A stretch of 64,000 bases of DNA from Salvator merianae (GCA_003586115.2 QVOM02000126.1:10072642-10136641); one strand, 5' to 3'. Numbered from the stretch's first letter, positions 50,936 to 63,364 are shown. Program-made: numbers and translations. The notes: generated from the letters alone by a model not told the origin.

Positions 50936-52245
50936 CGTAACATAAAAACATACGAGGGGCTTTGCTGGATCAGGCCACAGCCCATCTAGACCAGCATACT
51001 GTTTCACATGTTGGCCCACCAACTGCTTCTGGGCATCTCAAGCAGAAGACAAAGGCAAAACCTTCACCTGCTCACAGCTCCCTGCAAACGGTCTTTACCG
51101 AGGCATCCTGCCTGTCTTTCCAACCTGGATGCAGTACCTAGGTATCCATTCTAGTAGCCATTGATACACCTGACCTCCATGAATCTGTCCAATCCATTCT
51201 TAAAGCAATCCAGGCTGACTGCTGTCACCCCCTCTTCCGGTAATAAATTCCATAGACCGATGACCTTCTGGGTGTAAAAATACTTCTCCTTGTCAGTCCT
51301 AACTCTCCTACCCATCAGCTTCATAAAGTGCCCCCTGGTCCAAGCGCTGTGACAGAAAGAAAAGAACTTCTCTCTGTCCACCTTATCCATACCATGCATG
51401 ATTTTATATACTTCAATCAGGTCTCCTCTTAAACGCCGCTTTTCAAGGCTGAAGAGGCCAAAGTGTTGCAGCCTGATTTCATGAGGTGTTCCAGCCCCAT
51501 GATCATTCTGGTTCCCTTTTCTGCACCTTCTCCAGTTCCACAATATGTTTTCTGAGGTGAGGTGACCAGATTTGTACACAATATTCCCAAATGTGGTCTC
51601 ACCATATTTTTATAAACTGGCACCAAGACACTTACCGACTTGTTTTCAATTCCCTTCCTAATTACCCGTAGCATTGAATTTGCCTTTTTCATTGTTGCTG
51701 CACACTGGATCGATGCCTTCATTGAGCTATCAGTCAGAACCCCAAGATCCCTTTCCTCGTCTGTCACAGAAAGTTTGGCCCCCATCAGTTTATATCTGCA
51801 ATTGTGGTTCTTTGCCCCAATGTGCATCACTTTGCGCTTGCTAAGATTGAAGTGCATTTGCCACTTCGTTGCCCACTCACCCAATGTCAAGAGATCCCTC
51901 AGGAATGCTTTACAATCCTTTCAATTTTTACTACTCTGAACAATTTAGTGCCATCAGCAAACTTTGCTAACTCACTACTTACCCCTGTGTCGAGATCATT
52001 TATGAATAAATTAAAAAGCAGGGGTCCTAGTACTGAACCTTGCGGGACCCCACTTTTCACCTTTTTCCACTCTGAGAACTGACCATTTATTCCTACTCTC
52101 TGTTTCCTGTCCTTAAGCCAGTTACCAATCCTAGACAGGACCTGTCCTCTTATTCCATGACTGCTGAGTTTATTCAGGAGCCTTTGATGAGGGACTTTGT
52201 CAAAAGCAAACAGGCCAGGTGAATTTCTATCTCTATGCCAAGACA
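50936..52245 (-). mobile_element. CR1-B LINE, longest copy
   Basis: One 3'UTR unit (50936-51165), then ORF2 on the minus strand: 51151-51579 (RGDLIEVYKIMHGMDKVDRE to FMEVRCINGY), 51429-51890 (KWQMHFNLSKRKVMHIGAKN) and 51899-52246 ([20 protein letters not shown], then FADGTKLF, where the usual catalytic box FADDTKLF has Gly for the second Asp). Frames are broken twice. 5'-truncated at about 52245. Confidence 0.9.
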
Positions 52246-52832
52246 TACAATGGTGTAATTTAAAACTAGTATTTGGGCCTAATCATACAGCCCTGGATTT
52301 TCAGGGTTTTTGTTGTTTGTTAAATAACAGCTAAGAAGCCCTCGGTGACCACATGAATACATCCATGTCGGGTTCTTCTCAACAGCGCACAGGGGTTTCG
52401 CCCGTTTGCTTCCAAGATGTTTCTCAACTTCCCAGTCTAGCCAATTGCCCTGGGATTTCCAGACAGTCTCTTTATCAAAATACTAGCTAGATCTGACCTG
52501 CGTAGTTTTTGGAGATCAGCCTATGTCAGTTAGGTGCTATTACCTGCTTAACAATAACACTGTATTGCATAAACCACCTTGGATTTTAATTAAGAAAAGG
52601 TTTCAGGAATAATAACAATAATAACATAATGATATGCATACTGCTGCTAATATACAGCATTTGGTTTTCAGTGGGCTCCATACTAGTGTGTTTATATTGA
52701 TCAAGTCTACTGGATATCACTGAAATCATGAGAAATTCAGTAGCTGAGACCCCAAGCCAGACAGAGGGATTAATGGCTGGAAAATGGACTGTCCTGAGGG
52801 CTCCCTTACAAGTACCCTCTAGAAAATGTAGG
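52246..52832. other. Intergenic, unassigned
   Basis: No gene or clear repeat. Confidence 0.45.
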
Positions 52833-53040
52833 GCCTGTTCACACTTACATGCTAGTGGGCATCTAGACTATTAGCACATCCACATTCTGCGGAGGTCCTA
52901 GCATTTGGGAATGTCTGCAGACGCTCCCAAACTAAATCATTGTCTGCAACTGCACTGAGAGCAGCTGGAATGCTCCCGGAAAGCGGTGTTCTCCAAGTTT
53001 CTGGCTTTCTACACCTCCTCATCATACTGTCAGGTGGTAC
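52833..53040. mobile_element. FB-A-related element, left part
   Basis: Starts GGGCCTGTTCACACTTAC with GCTAGTGGGCATCTAG next to it. The right end is not found before the L2-like text at 53075. Confidence 0.5.
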
Positions 53041-53117
53041 CTTCATTCAGCTTACTTCTCAAAAATGAATATTCATTATTTTTATTCATTTATTTAAGAC
53101 ATTTTATACTACTTGCA

Positions 53118-53424
53118 TGGTGACGCTGAAGGCTAAGGCACTGATCTTTCAATAGGAGGATCGGAGTTCGAGGCCCCTGTCTGCCGTGTAGAGGGGATGA
53201 GCGCCCTCTACTGGCCTCTAGCTCCAGCCAACCTAGCTGTTCGAAAGCAAGTAATTGCAAGTAGATAAATAGGGAGCATCACTTTGTGTGATGCAGAAGA
53301 TAGATAGATGTAAGCCTTCGGGCGAACAAATAACCTTGTAAGCCGCTTTGAGTCAGCTTCGGCTGAGAAAAGCGGGGTATAAAAACCAAGTTCTTCTTCT
53401 TCTTCTTCTTCTTCTTCTTCTTCT
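53118..53424 (+). mobile_element. tRNA-head SINE, head rearranged
   Basis: The head is altered (CATGGTGACGCTGAAGGC in place of CACGGTGGCGCAGGTGGC). Box-B-like GGAGTTCGAGGCC, body and 3' segment are intact, with a CTT tail of about 35 bases (53391-53424). The text on the two sides (ACATTTTATACTACTT, then TACTTTCCATTTTAAA) is the same L2-like stretch found whole at 19600-19640, so the SINE interrupts it. Confidence 0.85.
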
Positions 53425-53564
53425 ACTTTCCATTTTAAAAAAAATCTCAAAGTGGTTTACAAACATTAAAAACAAGGGTAAAATACAGGAAGTCATTAGT
53501 CCATATATCATTAAAATCTTCAGGGGAGGTCCTGCTGTGGTACCATGAATCACTGAATATAATC

Positions 53565-53860
53565 TCATGACTACCTCCAGTCAGGTCTTCTCTGTGGTGG
53601 CACCCAGCCTCTCGAATAGCCTCCTCTCCAACATTCGTAGGGCACCTACACTCCTGTTCTTCAGCTGCCAGTTGAAGACAGTGATCTATCCTTTTACCCA
53701 GGTTTTCCCAGAGTGAATATATATTTGTTTGCTTCTCCCATCCTTGATTTAATTATTGTATTATTATGATTTTAGCTGTTTTTATTCTTTGTACACCACT
53801 TTGAGATTTTATTTTAATGGGAAGCGATATATAAATATTTTAATTAAATATAATGTATAA
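53565..53860 (+). mobile_element. L2-like LINE 3' end
   Basis: CAGGTCTTCTCTGTGGTGGCACCC, then CGAATAGCCTCCTCTCC, then CACCACTTTGAGATTTTA and GATATATAAATATTTTAA, in the order of an L2 ORF2 end and 3'UTR. Confidence 0.6.
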
Positions 53861-54239
53861 ATAATAAATTTCATGATAGGACGACCGCCTTACAAGGAAT
53901 CTCTTTACCACATATGCCCACCTGAAAATCCTGGGTATAACTTAAATATGAATATAAGACTTTTGTAAAATGTTAATCTGCAATAATTTGTATGCATTGC
54001 AATGGAAGGGAATGGGTTGAAGAGAGTGGGTGACAACAATAAATCAAAGTGAATTTGAAACAGTAAAAATTAAAATCAGTTTTTAGAAAAATCAACAAAA
54101 TAATGTGCATCAATATCACTAAAAATATTAAATCCGTTTTTTAAAAATTAAGATATTCTATTTCTCTAACTGCATATCGTGTTTTAAGAAATTATGACGA
54201 CACGCACAGGCAATATAAAAAAAAACTATCGCGGGAAAA
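53861..54239. other. AT-rich intergenic DNA before the NAA30 promoter
   Basis: No gene or repeat. The shift from AT-rich to CpG-rich sequence at about 54200-54250 is abrupt. Confidence 0.6.
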
Positions 54240-55068
54240 CCGTACACGTGTATTCATACACGCGTCTCCTGCTAGAATTCTCACGTGCACTTCCCGCAGT
54301 GACACGGATCACTCCCACCCACCCACTCCTCTTATTCCCTCAGGCACTTTTCCCCCTTCTCCTCTGCTCCGGGCCAAGCACAATCTGCGCCTGCGCCATT
54401 TCTCCTCACGTTGCGGGCGGCCTGGCCGTAAAAGAGCCAAGCATTAAGCATGAAATTGGGCACTCCATTCACGGGCGCGCTGATCATAGAGTCCTCATCT
54501 ACGACCATAGAGCTAAGAAAAAGGAGGACGGGACTAAATAACCATGCCAACTGCACGCGCCGGAGCCAGCTGTAAAGCGAGCCAACGGACGCGCGCCTGG
54601 GAGGGAAAAGACGAAGGCGGGCGGCGGGGGGGAGTAAAGGAAAGGAGCGAACCCAAAAGATCGGCAGAGAGGCTTCTTCCCCCCCTCCGCACGCGCACAC
54701 ACCCTTTTCTCCTTCCTCGAGCTCCAGGCGGCGGCGGCCGTAAAGCGAGACGTCGCGAAACGCCGCGCTCTTTCTTCTCGCGCTGGTGACGGCGCGGAGG
54801 CGGCCAGGCCTGACAGGAAACCCGGTCTCGCTTTACGGCCTCTGGATGAGGAGGAGCGGAGAAGGGGAGCGGGAGGCGCCGCGGCTGCTGCTGCTCTTGC
54901 TGCCGCCGAGGGGGCCTTGGGGTGAGGAAGAGCAGGCGGGGAAGGGAAGAGAGGGGCGGGGAGGGGACTGGGGGGGCGTCCTGGGCTGGTCACCAGGGGT
55001 GGGGGGTGTCTCCCTCTCTAATGCTCTCCTCTCCCTCTCTACCTTCCCGGTCTCCTTCGCCTTAGGAC
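54240..55068 (+). promoter_or_regulatory. NAA30: CpG-island promoter and 5'UTR of NAA30
   Basis: CpG density rises sharply here and stays high into exon 1 (to about 55720). There is no convincing TATA box. Plausible sites: an E-box in CTCACGTGCA (about 54284), an NRF1-like TGCGCCTGCGCC with the adjacent YY1-like GCGCCATTT (about 54385-54403), and GC-rich SP1-like runs at 54620-54960. The transcription start cannot be set from the sequence; I expect it between 54400 and 54800. Site calls are by motif only. Confidence 0.65.
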
Positions 55069-55094
55069 ATGGCCGAGGTACCGCCCGGGCCTAG
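54846..55094 (+). other. Upstream ORF overlapping the NAA30 start
   Basis: ATG at 54846 in a weak context (T at -3, A at +4) opens a frame that ends TAG at 55092-55094, 26 bases into the NAA30 coding region in another frame. It is 82 codons if unspliced and 34 if the candidate 144-bp intron is removed, because 144 is a multiple of three. If on the mRNA it could lower NAA30 translation. No conserved peptide is recognised. Confidence 0.4.
54922..55065 (+). other. Candidate 5'UTR intron of NAA30
   Basis: GGG|GTGAGG at 54922 fits a donor. A pyrimidine-rich run (55022-55061) ending CCTTAG at 55060-55065 fits an acceptor, four bases before the ATG (GAC intervenes). The length would be 144 bp. It may equally be unspliced 5'UTR. 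Confidence 0.4.
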
Positions 55095-55968
55095 CAGCCT
55101 CCTCGCGTCGCCGCCGGGAGACGCCGCCTCGCTCCTGTCGCCCTTCCCGGGAGCCGCCGCCGAGGAAGAGGAGGAGGAGGAGGAAGAAGAGGGAGGAGGA
55201 AGGCCCTACGAGGAGGAAGAGGAGCAAGGAGAAGCGGCGGCGGGGGCTGAGTATGAAGAAGACGGGCGGGAAGGGCCCCCTGCCCACCGCCGCCACCACC
55301 GCCGGCCCTGCCCGCCCCACCGGCGCAACCACCAGCTGAACGGGCTCATCGCGGGCCCGGAGCTGCGGCATTTGCGGAGCTCCCTCAAGGGCAAAGTCCT
55401 GAGCCACGGCGACGGCGGCGGCGGCCGCCACCACGAAAGCCCCCTGCGCCCACCGGGCAGTAACGACAGCAGCCCCCCCGCCTCCGCCGGCAAGACAATG
55501 GGACACGGGCAGGAGCCCCCCTCGCACCCCCAACAGGAAGGGGGCCAGGAGCCCACGCCGCCTCCCCCCTCGCTCAGCAACCACCACCGGGTCCCCCATG
55601 CCCAGGCAAGGACTGCGCAGCCCCAACAGCCTCACCGCCACCACCATCACCACGATGCTTCAACCCCCTCGGCCGGGGACAGGAATGGGTTGGCAGGGGG
55701 AGGGAGGGAGGAGGAGGAAGAGTCCCTGCTGCGTCTCTCTGAGTCCTTAGCTGACACCTGCAGTATGCAAACATACTCCATGGGCAACTTCACTGACTCT
55801 TCCCAGGTGGAGGACGGCAAAGCGGACCTTGTAATACAGTATGTCCGATATGAGTCTGAGCTACAGATGCCCGATATCATGAGACTGATCACCAAAGATC
55901 TGTCTGAACCCTACTCCATTTACACATATAGGTATTTTATCCACAATTGGCCTCAGCTTTGCTTTTTG
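55069..55968 (+). CDS. NAA30: NAA30, coding exon 1 (NatC catalytic subunit)
   Basis: N-alpha-acetyltransferase 30 transfers acetyl from acetyl-CoA to N-terminal Met followed by a hydrophobic residue, within NatC with NAA35 and NAA38 at ribosomes. The start [12 protein letters not shown] matches the vertebrate protein, and GACATGG is a good Kozak context. Residues 1-255 are disordered: ten Glu (32-41), another acidic run, an Arg/His/Pro-rich stretch, and a His run (HRHHHHHD). A conserved LNGLI near 90 and [10 protein letters not shown] follow. Residues 256-300 begin the GNAT domain ([14 protein letters not shown], then WPQLCFL). The donor is TTG|GTAAGT at 55968/55969, phase 0. At 300 codons this exon is about 40 longer than I recall for mammals, the excess lying in the low-complexity part. 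Confidence 0.97.
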
Positions 55969-58194
55969 GTAAGTTGGGGGCGGAGGTCCAGAAACTGCCT
56001 TTTTCTTAATACAGGGGGTGGATAGCCGAAGGTTGAGGGGTGGGAGTGGATGTTGTGGAAAAAGCTAAGGGGCAAACAGACTGAAGACGTCATTTGTCCA
56101 TTGTTGGTTGCTTGGCCACTAAATAAAAAATGGCCGCAATAGGCTTTATAAGTTCCCTGGCTTGATTGATTTAGTACAGAATCTTATAAGTCTTCAATTT
56201 ACGAAAAATCCTATATAACTTGAAACTTAGTTTGTAAAAACGCTTTGGGGAAAAAAAAATCAACTTTCTCTGCTTAAGTAATACTGCAATGATTTTGTAT
56301 AGCAAATTCAGGATGATTTGAGTATGTCCAATTACTGCGTTTTTAAAACTGGTACTGTTTTCATTTGTATAATTTCCATTTAGTATTTTCTCTGCCTACC
56401 TACCCCTAGTTTATGGTAAAATAGTTTTTGATAGCATTTTAGCTAAAGGTGGGAGAGAGGGAACTCCAATTTGATGATGCTGTGTTTTCATTGTTAACCC
56501 ATATCCTTTGTAACATAATTTATGAATCTCTTTTTAAAAGGTATTCCATTTTAAAGGTATTCTCAGTTTAAATTTCCACAGGGTATGCCTGCTATGCAGT
56601 TACATTAACACAAAAACTATAGTATACAGAACCTTGTTGCTTAAAAAATTGTGTATTTGTTTCTATATTGCTTTCTTTCAGAGAATTCAAAGCAGTGGGC
56701 GTTACTCTCTTTTCTCCATCTTGACTGCTTGGAAAGCAGTCATTGGCTTAGAGTTACCCAGTGGATCAGTGGCCAAGTGGAGATTAAAAACTCTGTCTTT
56801 AGGGCCTTATCCTCACTGTGTTCCTTATAGCAGACTGATTGAACTGTTCCTAGTGAAATTGGAACCATTGCTCTTAAAACACTTCAAAATAATGTCTTTG
56901 TCCATTTTTAAACAATTCTATATGTGTTATTTTGTCTGTCTCATCTCTTTTTCTAGGACAGCTTAAAATTATGCAGCAGTAATGGAGTACTTCAGACCTT
57001 TTGGAATGTTGGAAAGGGAAACTGCAGAGAGCTAGAAACATAAGAAATTTGCCAGGTTTTTAATGGCATATGGTGCCAGCTTTTAACACTGGAAGCCTTG
57101 CTTCCTGTGTTTCTCATAAAAATGCATTGTTTCAGTTAAGGTGCTGGAACTGAGCAGTTGGTTTGCCCATGTACATGATAGGCTATACAAACATTCCTTG
57201 GGAGATTTTTCTTTAAAAGGTAGGACAGATTAGAGCAATCCAGATCGTAAGATCCACCTGTTGAGAGACATTTGGGTGCAGCAGATTCTCCCTACCGCTG
57301 CTTGATTATGCTGAATGTGTTGGTGTATTCGTTTCCATAAATCCCCCCTGCAGTCAAATTTTGTGTATCAAAGCCTTCAGCTTCCATCTCTGATCACAGA
57401 CTTCAAGTATAATTTAATATCAGAAAAGCCTAGTGTAACTTAATGAAATCCCATAGGAAACCAAGTAAAGGGAAGACTAAAACTGTTTTCTTCGGTATGC
57501 CTTGCTTGGTGCCACCCACTTTGCCTGAAAGGACTTGGGATACAGCTTGAGTTACAAGATGCATCTTTTCCCTTTGGTGAATCTTTAAGGTTAGGATGCT
57601 GCTGAAATCTTTGGAAACCTAATGCAGTGCCTCAGCCACTACATGCATCTTAAATAACTTTTGTTTTCAGAAAGACCATGATGGTAGTATTCTGCAAGGT
57701 AATAAAAGTCAGTCTGAAACATATTCTACTTAATGCATTTGGACCTCATGACATAGACTTGTATGCACGAGTCATTACTAATTCTAGAGTCAGACCTATT
57801 TTACTGTTTGAAGCACTGAGAAGCAAAGATAGTACAGTAGCTATGATGCTTAAAAAGAAAAGGAATGTCTCCTTAGATGTGTGATAGGCTCCTGGTGTAG
57901 ACTTGTGATTGTGTTTGGCTTGTGCCTTTTTAGTGTGGCAACAGCTGGAGCGTGTTTGAGTGTGTAGTAATTTTTTCTGATCTTTCCATGGATTTATCGA
58001 CATTTGTATCAGCTTGTGATGATTATGAGCTTGCTGTTACGACAGGCTTTTTCAAAGTTAAGTGGCATGTAGAAGCACAGGAAGGTTGCTGGTGGCTTTA
58101 GCTCGCTGTTACCTGGCAGGTTAACTTTTGACATGTGAAGTCATAGATTACAAACACCTGTTTACAGATACCATCCTATACAAAATGCCTATGC

Positions 58195-58425
58195 CCATCT
58201 GAAGCCAGGCCTTCTTGGTGATGGTTTCTCTTCTCTTAACATTCTTAGTCTATAGAAACAGCTTTTAGGCCCTTTAAGAGAGATCTGTTGTCTCAAGCCT
58301 TCACAGCTTGTATGGCTCATCCTATTCTGTTTTAAACATGCTTTAAAGAGTTTTATTATTATAAACTGTTTTGAGAGACCCATAAACATAATCAAGTCAT
58401 GTATAAATGTTTTAAATAATAAATA
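58195..58425 (+). mobile_element. L2-like 3' end in NAA30 intron 1
   Basis: GGCCTTCTTGGTGATGGTTTCTC, then CTTTAAGAGAGATCTG, then AAACTGTTTTGAGAGACCC and AATAAATATG, the L2 3' order, diverged. Confidence 0.55.
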
Positions 58426-59639
58426 TGATTGGTTGGGCTGATAGGGAAGAAAACTTGGTTTCAGACAATAGCTTCTGACTGATTACTACTCATCACTATT
58501 CATTTAGGAATCATGTGGCTGCAGCATATTTTGATTCTGGCTTTATAAAGTACATAGCTGTCAAAGCTGTTGACTTGGCTTTGATAGTAGAATTAATCAC
58601 CGTGTGGTTTGGTGTGTATTAATATTTTCATGTTGTATTTGGTTAGAGGACTGAGGATGTTTTGAGGCATGCATTTTCAAGAGAAGTGTTTAAACATTTC
58701 ATCTTAAGTCAGCCAGCTTCTGAACAGCTTCTGGCACTTGGGAGAATTGTTTCTAAAAACTCATTTACAGAGTCAGCCTTCCAGAAAGCTGAACCACACC
58801 ACAAAATTGCAATTCTGAAGACATCTTGGCAAATAAGTGTTATACAGTGGTCTCTGATACTGTTCAGTTCCGTGTAGGGCAGTTTAGTCTTAACATGGTG
58901 AGTAAAATAATGTTAAAACAAAATAGACTAACTGCACTTCCCTAACACTATTTGCGTAACGCGTGTATAGAACCACTAAGTTATGCAAGGGAAGACTAAA
59001 CATACAGGTTTTAGTGTTGTTCAGCCCTGATTGTTCTGAGATAGCCCACTTAACCAAACACAAAATAATTTTCCTAAATCCTCATCGCTTCTGTTAAAGA
59101 ACCATTAGACTAATAATGCTACTTGAACGTTAGTGAATCTCTAACAGAATTGCTTCCTCTTTATATTACATACAGTGCTTGTTACTTTCACCATAACTAG
59201 GAAGGCAGGACTGATGTTTTAGTTGCGTTTGGAAGAAATGTGCGTTTCCACTTTTCTAGAATGATGGCAGCAACGCTATGCTGAATTCCTTCTGGGTTTA
59301 TGCATAGCTGTCCAGTGAATGAGTCCTCATAAGTACTAAACATAAGTCCTCTAGCAGCCAGTAAAATGCGAAACTTGACATTTCCCTTATGAAAAGAGAG
59401 ATGTGTGTGAGAGGAAAATTAGCAAGGGATGCATGCTGGCATAACTGACCAAGAAGCAGGTCTATTTATTGTGGAGGATGGCTTGCTAAAAGCATTGACC
59501 TGGTGTTCGGTGTTAGTAGTCTGTATATTACCAGGGTTGGGTAAGGGATGGGAGAAAGCTATTTGCATGTTATTTATCAAGAAATAAATGGAAGAATAAT
59601 CTTCCGGTATTATAATACCTTCATAGAAAACGGTCTTGC

Positions 59640-60175
59640 TAGTACAACTAAGAATCCTGCGTTAGCTGCAGTATCTCAGAAAGGTCATTGAAGAGTTAGA
59701 GAAAAGAGCACAATATCAAAAATAACTGAAAGGCTGTAGCAGCTTTTTAATTTAGGAAAAAAACAGACTGGGCTGCACAATAAAGGTATATGAAATTCTG
59801 CATGGTATGAGGAAAGTGCATGAATAGATGCTTTTCTCATGCACAAAATATTGGAACCTGAGGGTCTGGAGCAAGAAAGTGTGACTTCATGCAGCAAGTT
59901 CTGAAGCCTGTTTAATGGAAGTTGAAAGAGAGGCCAGTAAACTGCATAGTTTCCAAATAGGCTTAGAGAAATTAATGGCAAAAAAAGACCTACCGATGGC
60001 TGTATCGAGCCTGCTGTAGCGGAGTGGTTTTCCTTTAAACAGAATTGCAGATGATGACAATCAAAGAAAAAAACATTTTCTGTGTCCAGCTTATTGTTTT
60101 CCTGTAGGCTTTTCCAAGAACTGGCTGCTGGACTTGATGGGCCGTTGGCCCAATTCAGCAAGTATTCCTTATATT
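59640..60175 (+). mobile_element. Old L3/CR1-like remnant in NAA30 intron 1
   Basis: AAAGGTATATGAAATTCTGCATGG, GAGAGGCCAGTAAACTG and CTGGCTGCTGGACTTGATGGGCC are decayed parts of a CR1/L3 ORF2 end and 3'UTR. The 158-codon minus ORF over it is not a gene. Confidence 0.6.
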
Positions 60176-60297
60176 TTTATAGGACTAAGGATCCTCATTA
60201 CTTAGTGTTGCTGTTCCTTGGCAGTCAGGAATATATTCTGAGCTTGTTTTTCCATGTTTCCTTATCTGTTTTGTCTTCCTTCCATTATTTGCAGCAT

Positions 60298-60335
60298 TAT
60301 TATTATTATTATTATTTTATTATTATTATTTTGGT
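60298..60335 (+). repeat. (TTA)n microsatellite
   Basis: About 11 ATT triplets with one interruption. Confidence 0.9.
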
Positions 60336-61591
60336 TTGTACCTTGCCCCCTTGTCAAAGGCCTCAAGGCAACTTACAGATTTAGGCATAAAAATGATAAA
60401 ATCCAGTGCAAACAGTAACAAACATCACAGGACATCATGGCTGGTGCTAAATTGGGTTATGTCCAAAGAAACCATGGAAAAAAGGCAAAATCTGCACATA
60501 TGTAAGGAGAAAATGAGCTTGAGTGTATGACATGCTCCTGAACTCTAAACCATACTTTTTGGATTAGATCAGCCTAGGGTTTGAATCCAGGAACTGTTCC
60601 AGGGAATTAATGTAGATATCATCTAGGAATATAGTTGAATACAGTCTCTGGTACAATCTTGCTATGAGAGAAAATGACGCAAGAATTCAGATAACATCTG
60701 TGCACAGAAAAGTTGAATAATAGACCAGACTCAGATATTCATATTCTCAAAATTCAAAATTTTCCAAAATTTCACAGCATTTGGCAAAATGCAAACTTTT
60801 TGGACCATTGGGCCCAATCCTACAAAGGAACCCATGAGTTTGAGAACTGAAAAGTTAATTGTTGTCCGGAATGACTTGCAGGGCTTCTGTACCTGCTTCT
60901 TAAAATATTTCCCATTTTTGCCTGTTTGTTGTTTAACTTTGTTGCCTGCTTGCTTTGTGTTTGTAATGACCGTTGGGAGAACATGCACTATTATTATGAA
61001 TTATAAATGGGACTGATTTCCATTGGTATAAGCTTTCCATTCATGACTTGAATGGAATTTTAAGAGACAGTTGCTTGGAATGTTGTCATCCTTTGTGTGT
61101 CACAATAGAGCCTAGAGTCAGGGATGCACATACAGTGGCAATCCAGATGTTCCTAAACTTCAGCTTCCTGCATTCTGTGCCAGCCCTCAGCCTAGATATA
61201 TTGTACCTTGAAGCCTTTTCTGTAATTCTAAGATGCTTTACTCTGTGTAAGGACAGGATGTAAGAGAATAGCTGGACCAGCATGAGATCACAAAATACTT
61301 GTGTTGCATCCTGGCATAAGCATTTTTAAGATCAAGCTATTGGTTATGTTTATCCTCCTATTTGGATACTGGTTGGTGGCAAGCAGAGTAATCCTCTTGT
61401 ACTTCTATGCGTGTGCCCTTGAGTTCACCGCATGAGTACACTTGCTGCTGGTGGTTTGTCAGAGAAGTTTTACACCCTATAGATTCAATGAGGGCAGTTA
61501 AGTTTGTATTCAATAGGGATAGTTAAGTTCATAGTTGAACATCTTTCATTGAAGTTGATAAGATGCCTAAGTATAATTAGTGTGGGCTACT

Positions 61592-61775
61592 AGGCCCTTT
61601 CTGCACTGGGCCTTATTCCAGATTATATCTCAGAATAGGGACTTGCCATCCGTATGCTGGTGCAGACTACAGCAGGCCCTGCCTTGGAGCCTGCCAGAGC
61701 TTGCACTAGCATATAGATGACAGGTCCCTATTCCAGGATATAATCTTGAATAAGACCCAGTGCAGAAAGGGCCCT
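61592..61775. mobile_element. Palindromic MITE (FB-F) in NAA30 intron 1
   Basis: GGCCCTTTCTGCACTGGGCC at the left pairs with GACCCAGTGCAGAAAGGGCC at the right. The inner arms ATTCCAGATTATATC, then TAGGGACTTG pair with CAGGTCCCTATTCC, then GATATAATC. About 184 bp, no ORF. The target duplication is unclear. Confidence 0.8.
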
Positions 61776-63364
61776 GGTCCCTAAAGCTGCCTGATGCTTT
61801 TGTTTGTATTCTTATTATGAATTTTTTGTGTGTGTGCGCAGAAGACTTGGTTATGAATAATTGCTTAACACAGTCCATTTTTTAAGGTTGTCTCCTAGCA
61901 TTTTTAACATTTACAGTGACATTTCTTAGAATTTAGTTGGTATGTATGAAGTGTCCAAGTTCCAGCCTCAGGCAGGATTTTAGTACTGCAGGGGGATCTT
62001 TTTCTTTCTTCTAGAACTTGAAAGCAATTGTCCTACAAGAAAAAGACCTTACGTTGCAGCTGTAAGATTTACTACTGGAATTTAGAAACTTTTAAGAATT
62101 CTTCTCTCCCAAGTATGAATTATGAGGATGTTCGATGTGATGAATAACGTCGTAAGCAAAGCAATGCTTCTTTAAAAAGACTTAACCAAGTTGGGGCTCC
62201 TTGTAATTTTTTCTGTTCAGAAAATTTCAGTAGATTCTTGGGTAAAGACTTGTACCTGAGCAGATAAACATACAAATTTAGCATAGACGGACACATCTTC
62301 TGAATAAATGTTCCAGAGTTTGTTTGCTTCTCTTTTTGTCTTTTTATCCTGCCTTACACTCAAAAGTCTCCATTTCCCCTTCTGAACTGATAAAACATCC
62401 TCCGTTGCTGATAATAAATTTTGTTACAAGCAGTGTATCTTCTGTAAGTATACAGGTCTGTTCTAGTGGATCAATTCTGCAGTTTCTTGGAGAGTTGCCT
62501 ATGTGGATGATCAAGGGATGAGACTTTCTAGTGAAGAAGGTTCAGCTTATTGGCACTACTACAAGGGCTTTGGGTTAATAAAACGCATTTCAGAACGATA
62601 AGGTCTCCAAGTGAAATTCACTTTTAACTGAGATAATATATTTCGGTAAGAAAGAGAAAAGATTGTCACATGGCAGCAGACTTCAGAAGCTATTTTTTTT
62701 TCTTTTCTTATATTTCTCAGACCAGTTATTGCAGAATAATTTCTGGAATCTATCCCATTGACTATAGTTGAGCTCATGGTTAGGGAATAATGGACTGTTT
62801 TTAATTAAATTAAATAATCCTTAGCTTACATACTTCCTTCCCAGATTTCATAATTCTTTTTTCTCAGGCCAGAGAAGTAAATTTTATTAATCATGCATCT
62901 TTTGGATTACGTGATGCTTTTCTTTATATAATCTGTGCAGAATAGGAAATGGACTTAACAAGACTGAAAATGGCCCTTGAGTAACACATGCAAAAATAAT
63001 ATGCAAAAGACTTTCCTCACCTTTCTTCCTCTTCCGGATCCCTGTGCTTTAAAAAAAAAAAAAGAATAACACCTTAGAGTATTGCTTGGAGTTGGGGACA
63101 TGTCCAAAACTGAGTAGGAATTTCCATGCGATGCTCAGAGAGCCCTACACCCCTCAGCAAAACTTTTCAGGTGTGCCAGGGGGAACTGCAAAGTAATCTT
63201 ACGTAAGCCTCCAATCGCTCAATATACCTTCCAATCCAAGCTGATTAATACGTTGTTACATGAGCATCCGTACCTAAAACTTGCTGTAGCACAAAATTAT
63301 ACTGCATACTTGCATTACAGAGATTTATCTGTCTTTATTTGTGTAATATACAACTTCTAGAATC

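Noticed and set aside
1..54239. CRISPR array, bacterial operon or viral genome
   Set aside because: The regular repeats are LINE 3'UTR units or minisatellites with no spacer pattern, and the gene structure is eukaryotic with spliced exons.
425..54239. Exons of a neighbouring host gene
   Set aside because: No ORF outside repeats showed a recognisable protein with splice sites. From mammalian gene order I would expect AP5M1 upstream of NAA30, but I find no piece of it here.
54499..54993. 164-codon minus ORF in the CpG island
   Set aside because: Low-complexity Ala/Pro/Ser composition from GC-rich DNA, with no recognised domain. A divergent transcript cannot be excluded but is not shown.
55039..55653. 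204-codon minus ORF opposite NAA30 exon 1
   Set aside because: It is the antisense of GC- and repeat-rich coding sequence; long antisense frames are expected there.
59685..60161. 158-codon minus ORF in NAA30 intron 1
   Set aside because: It overlaps an old plus-strand L3/CR1 remnant and has no domain.
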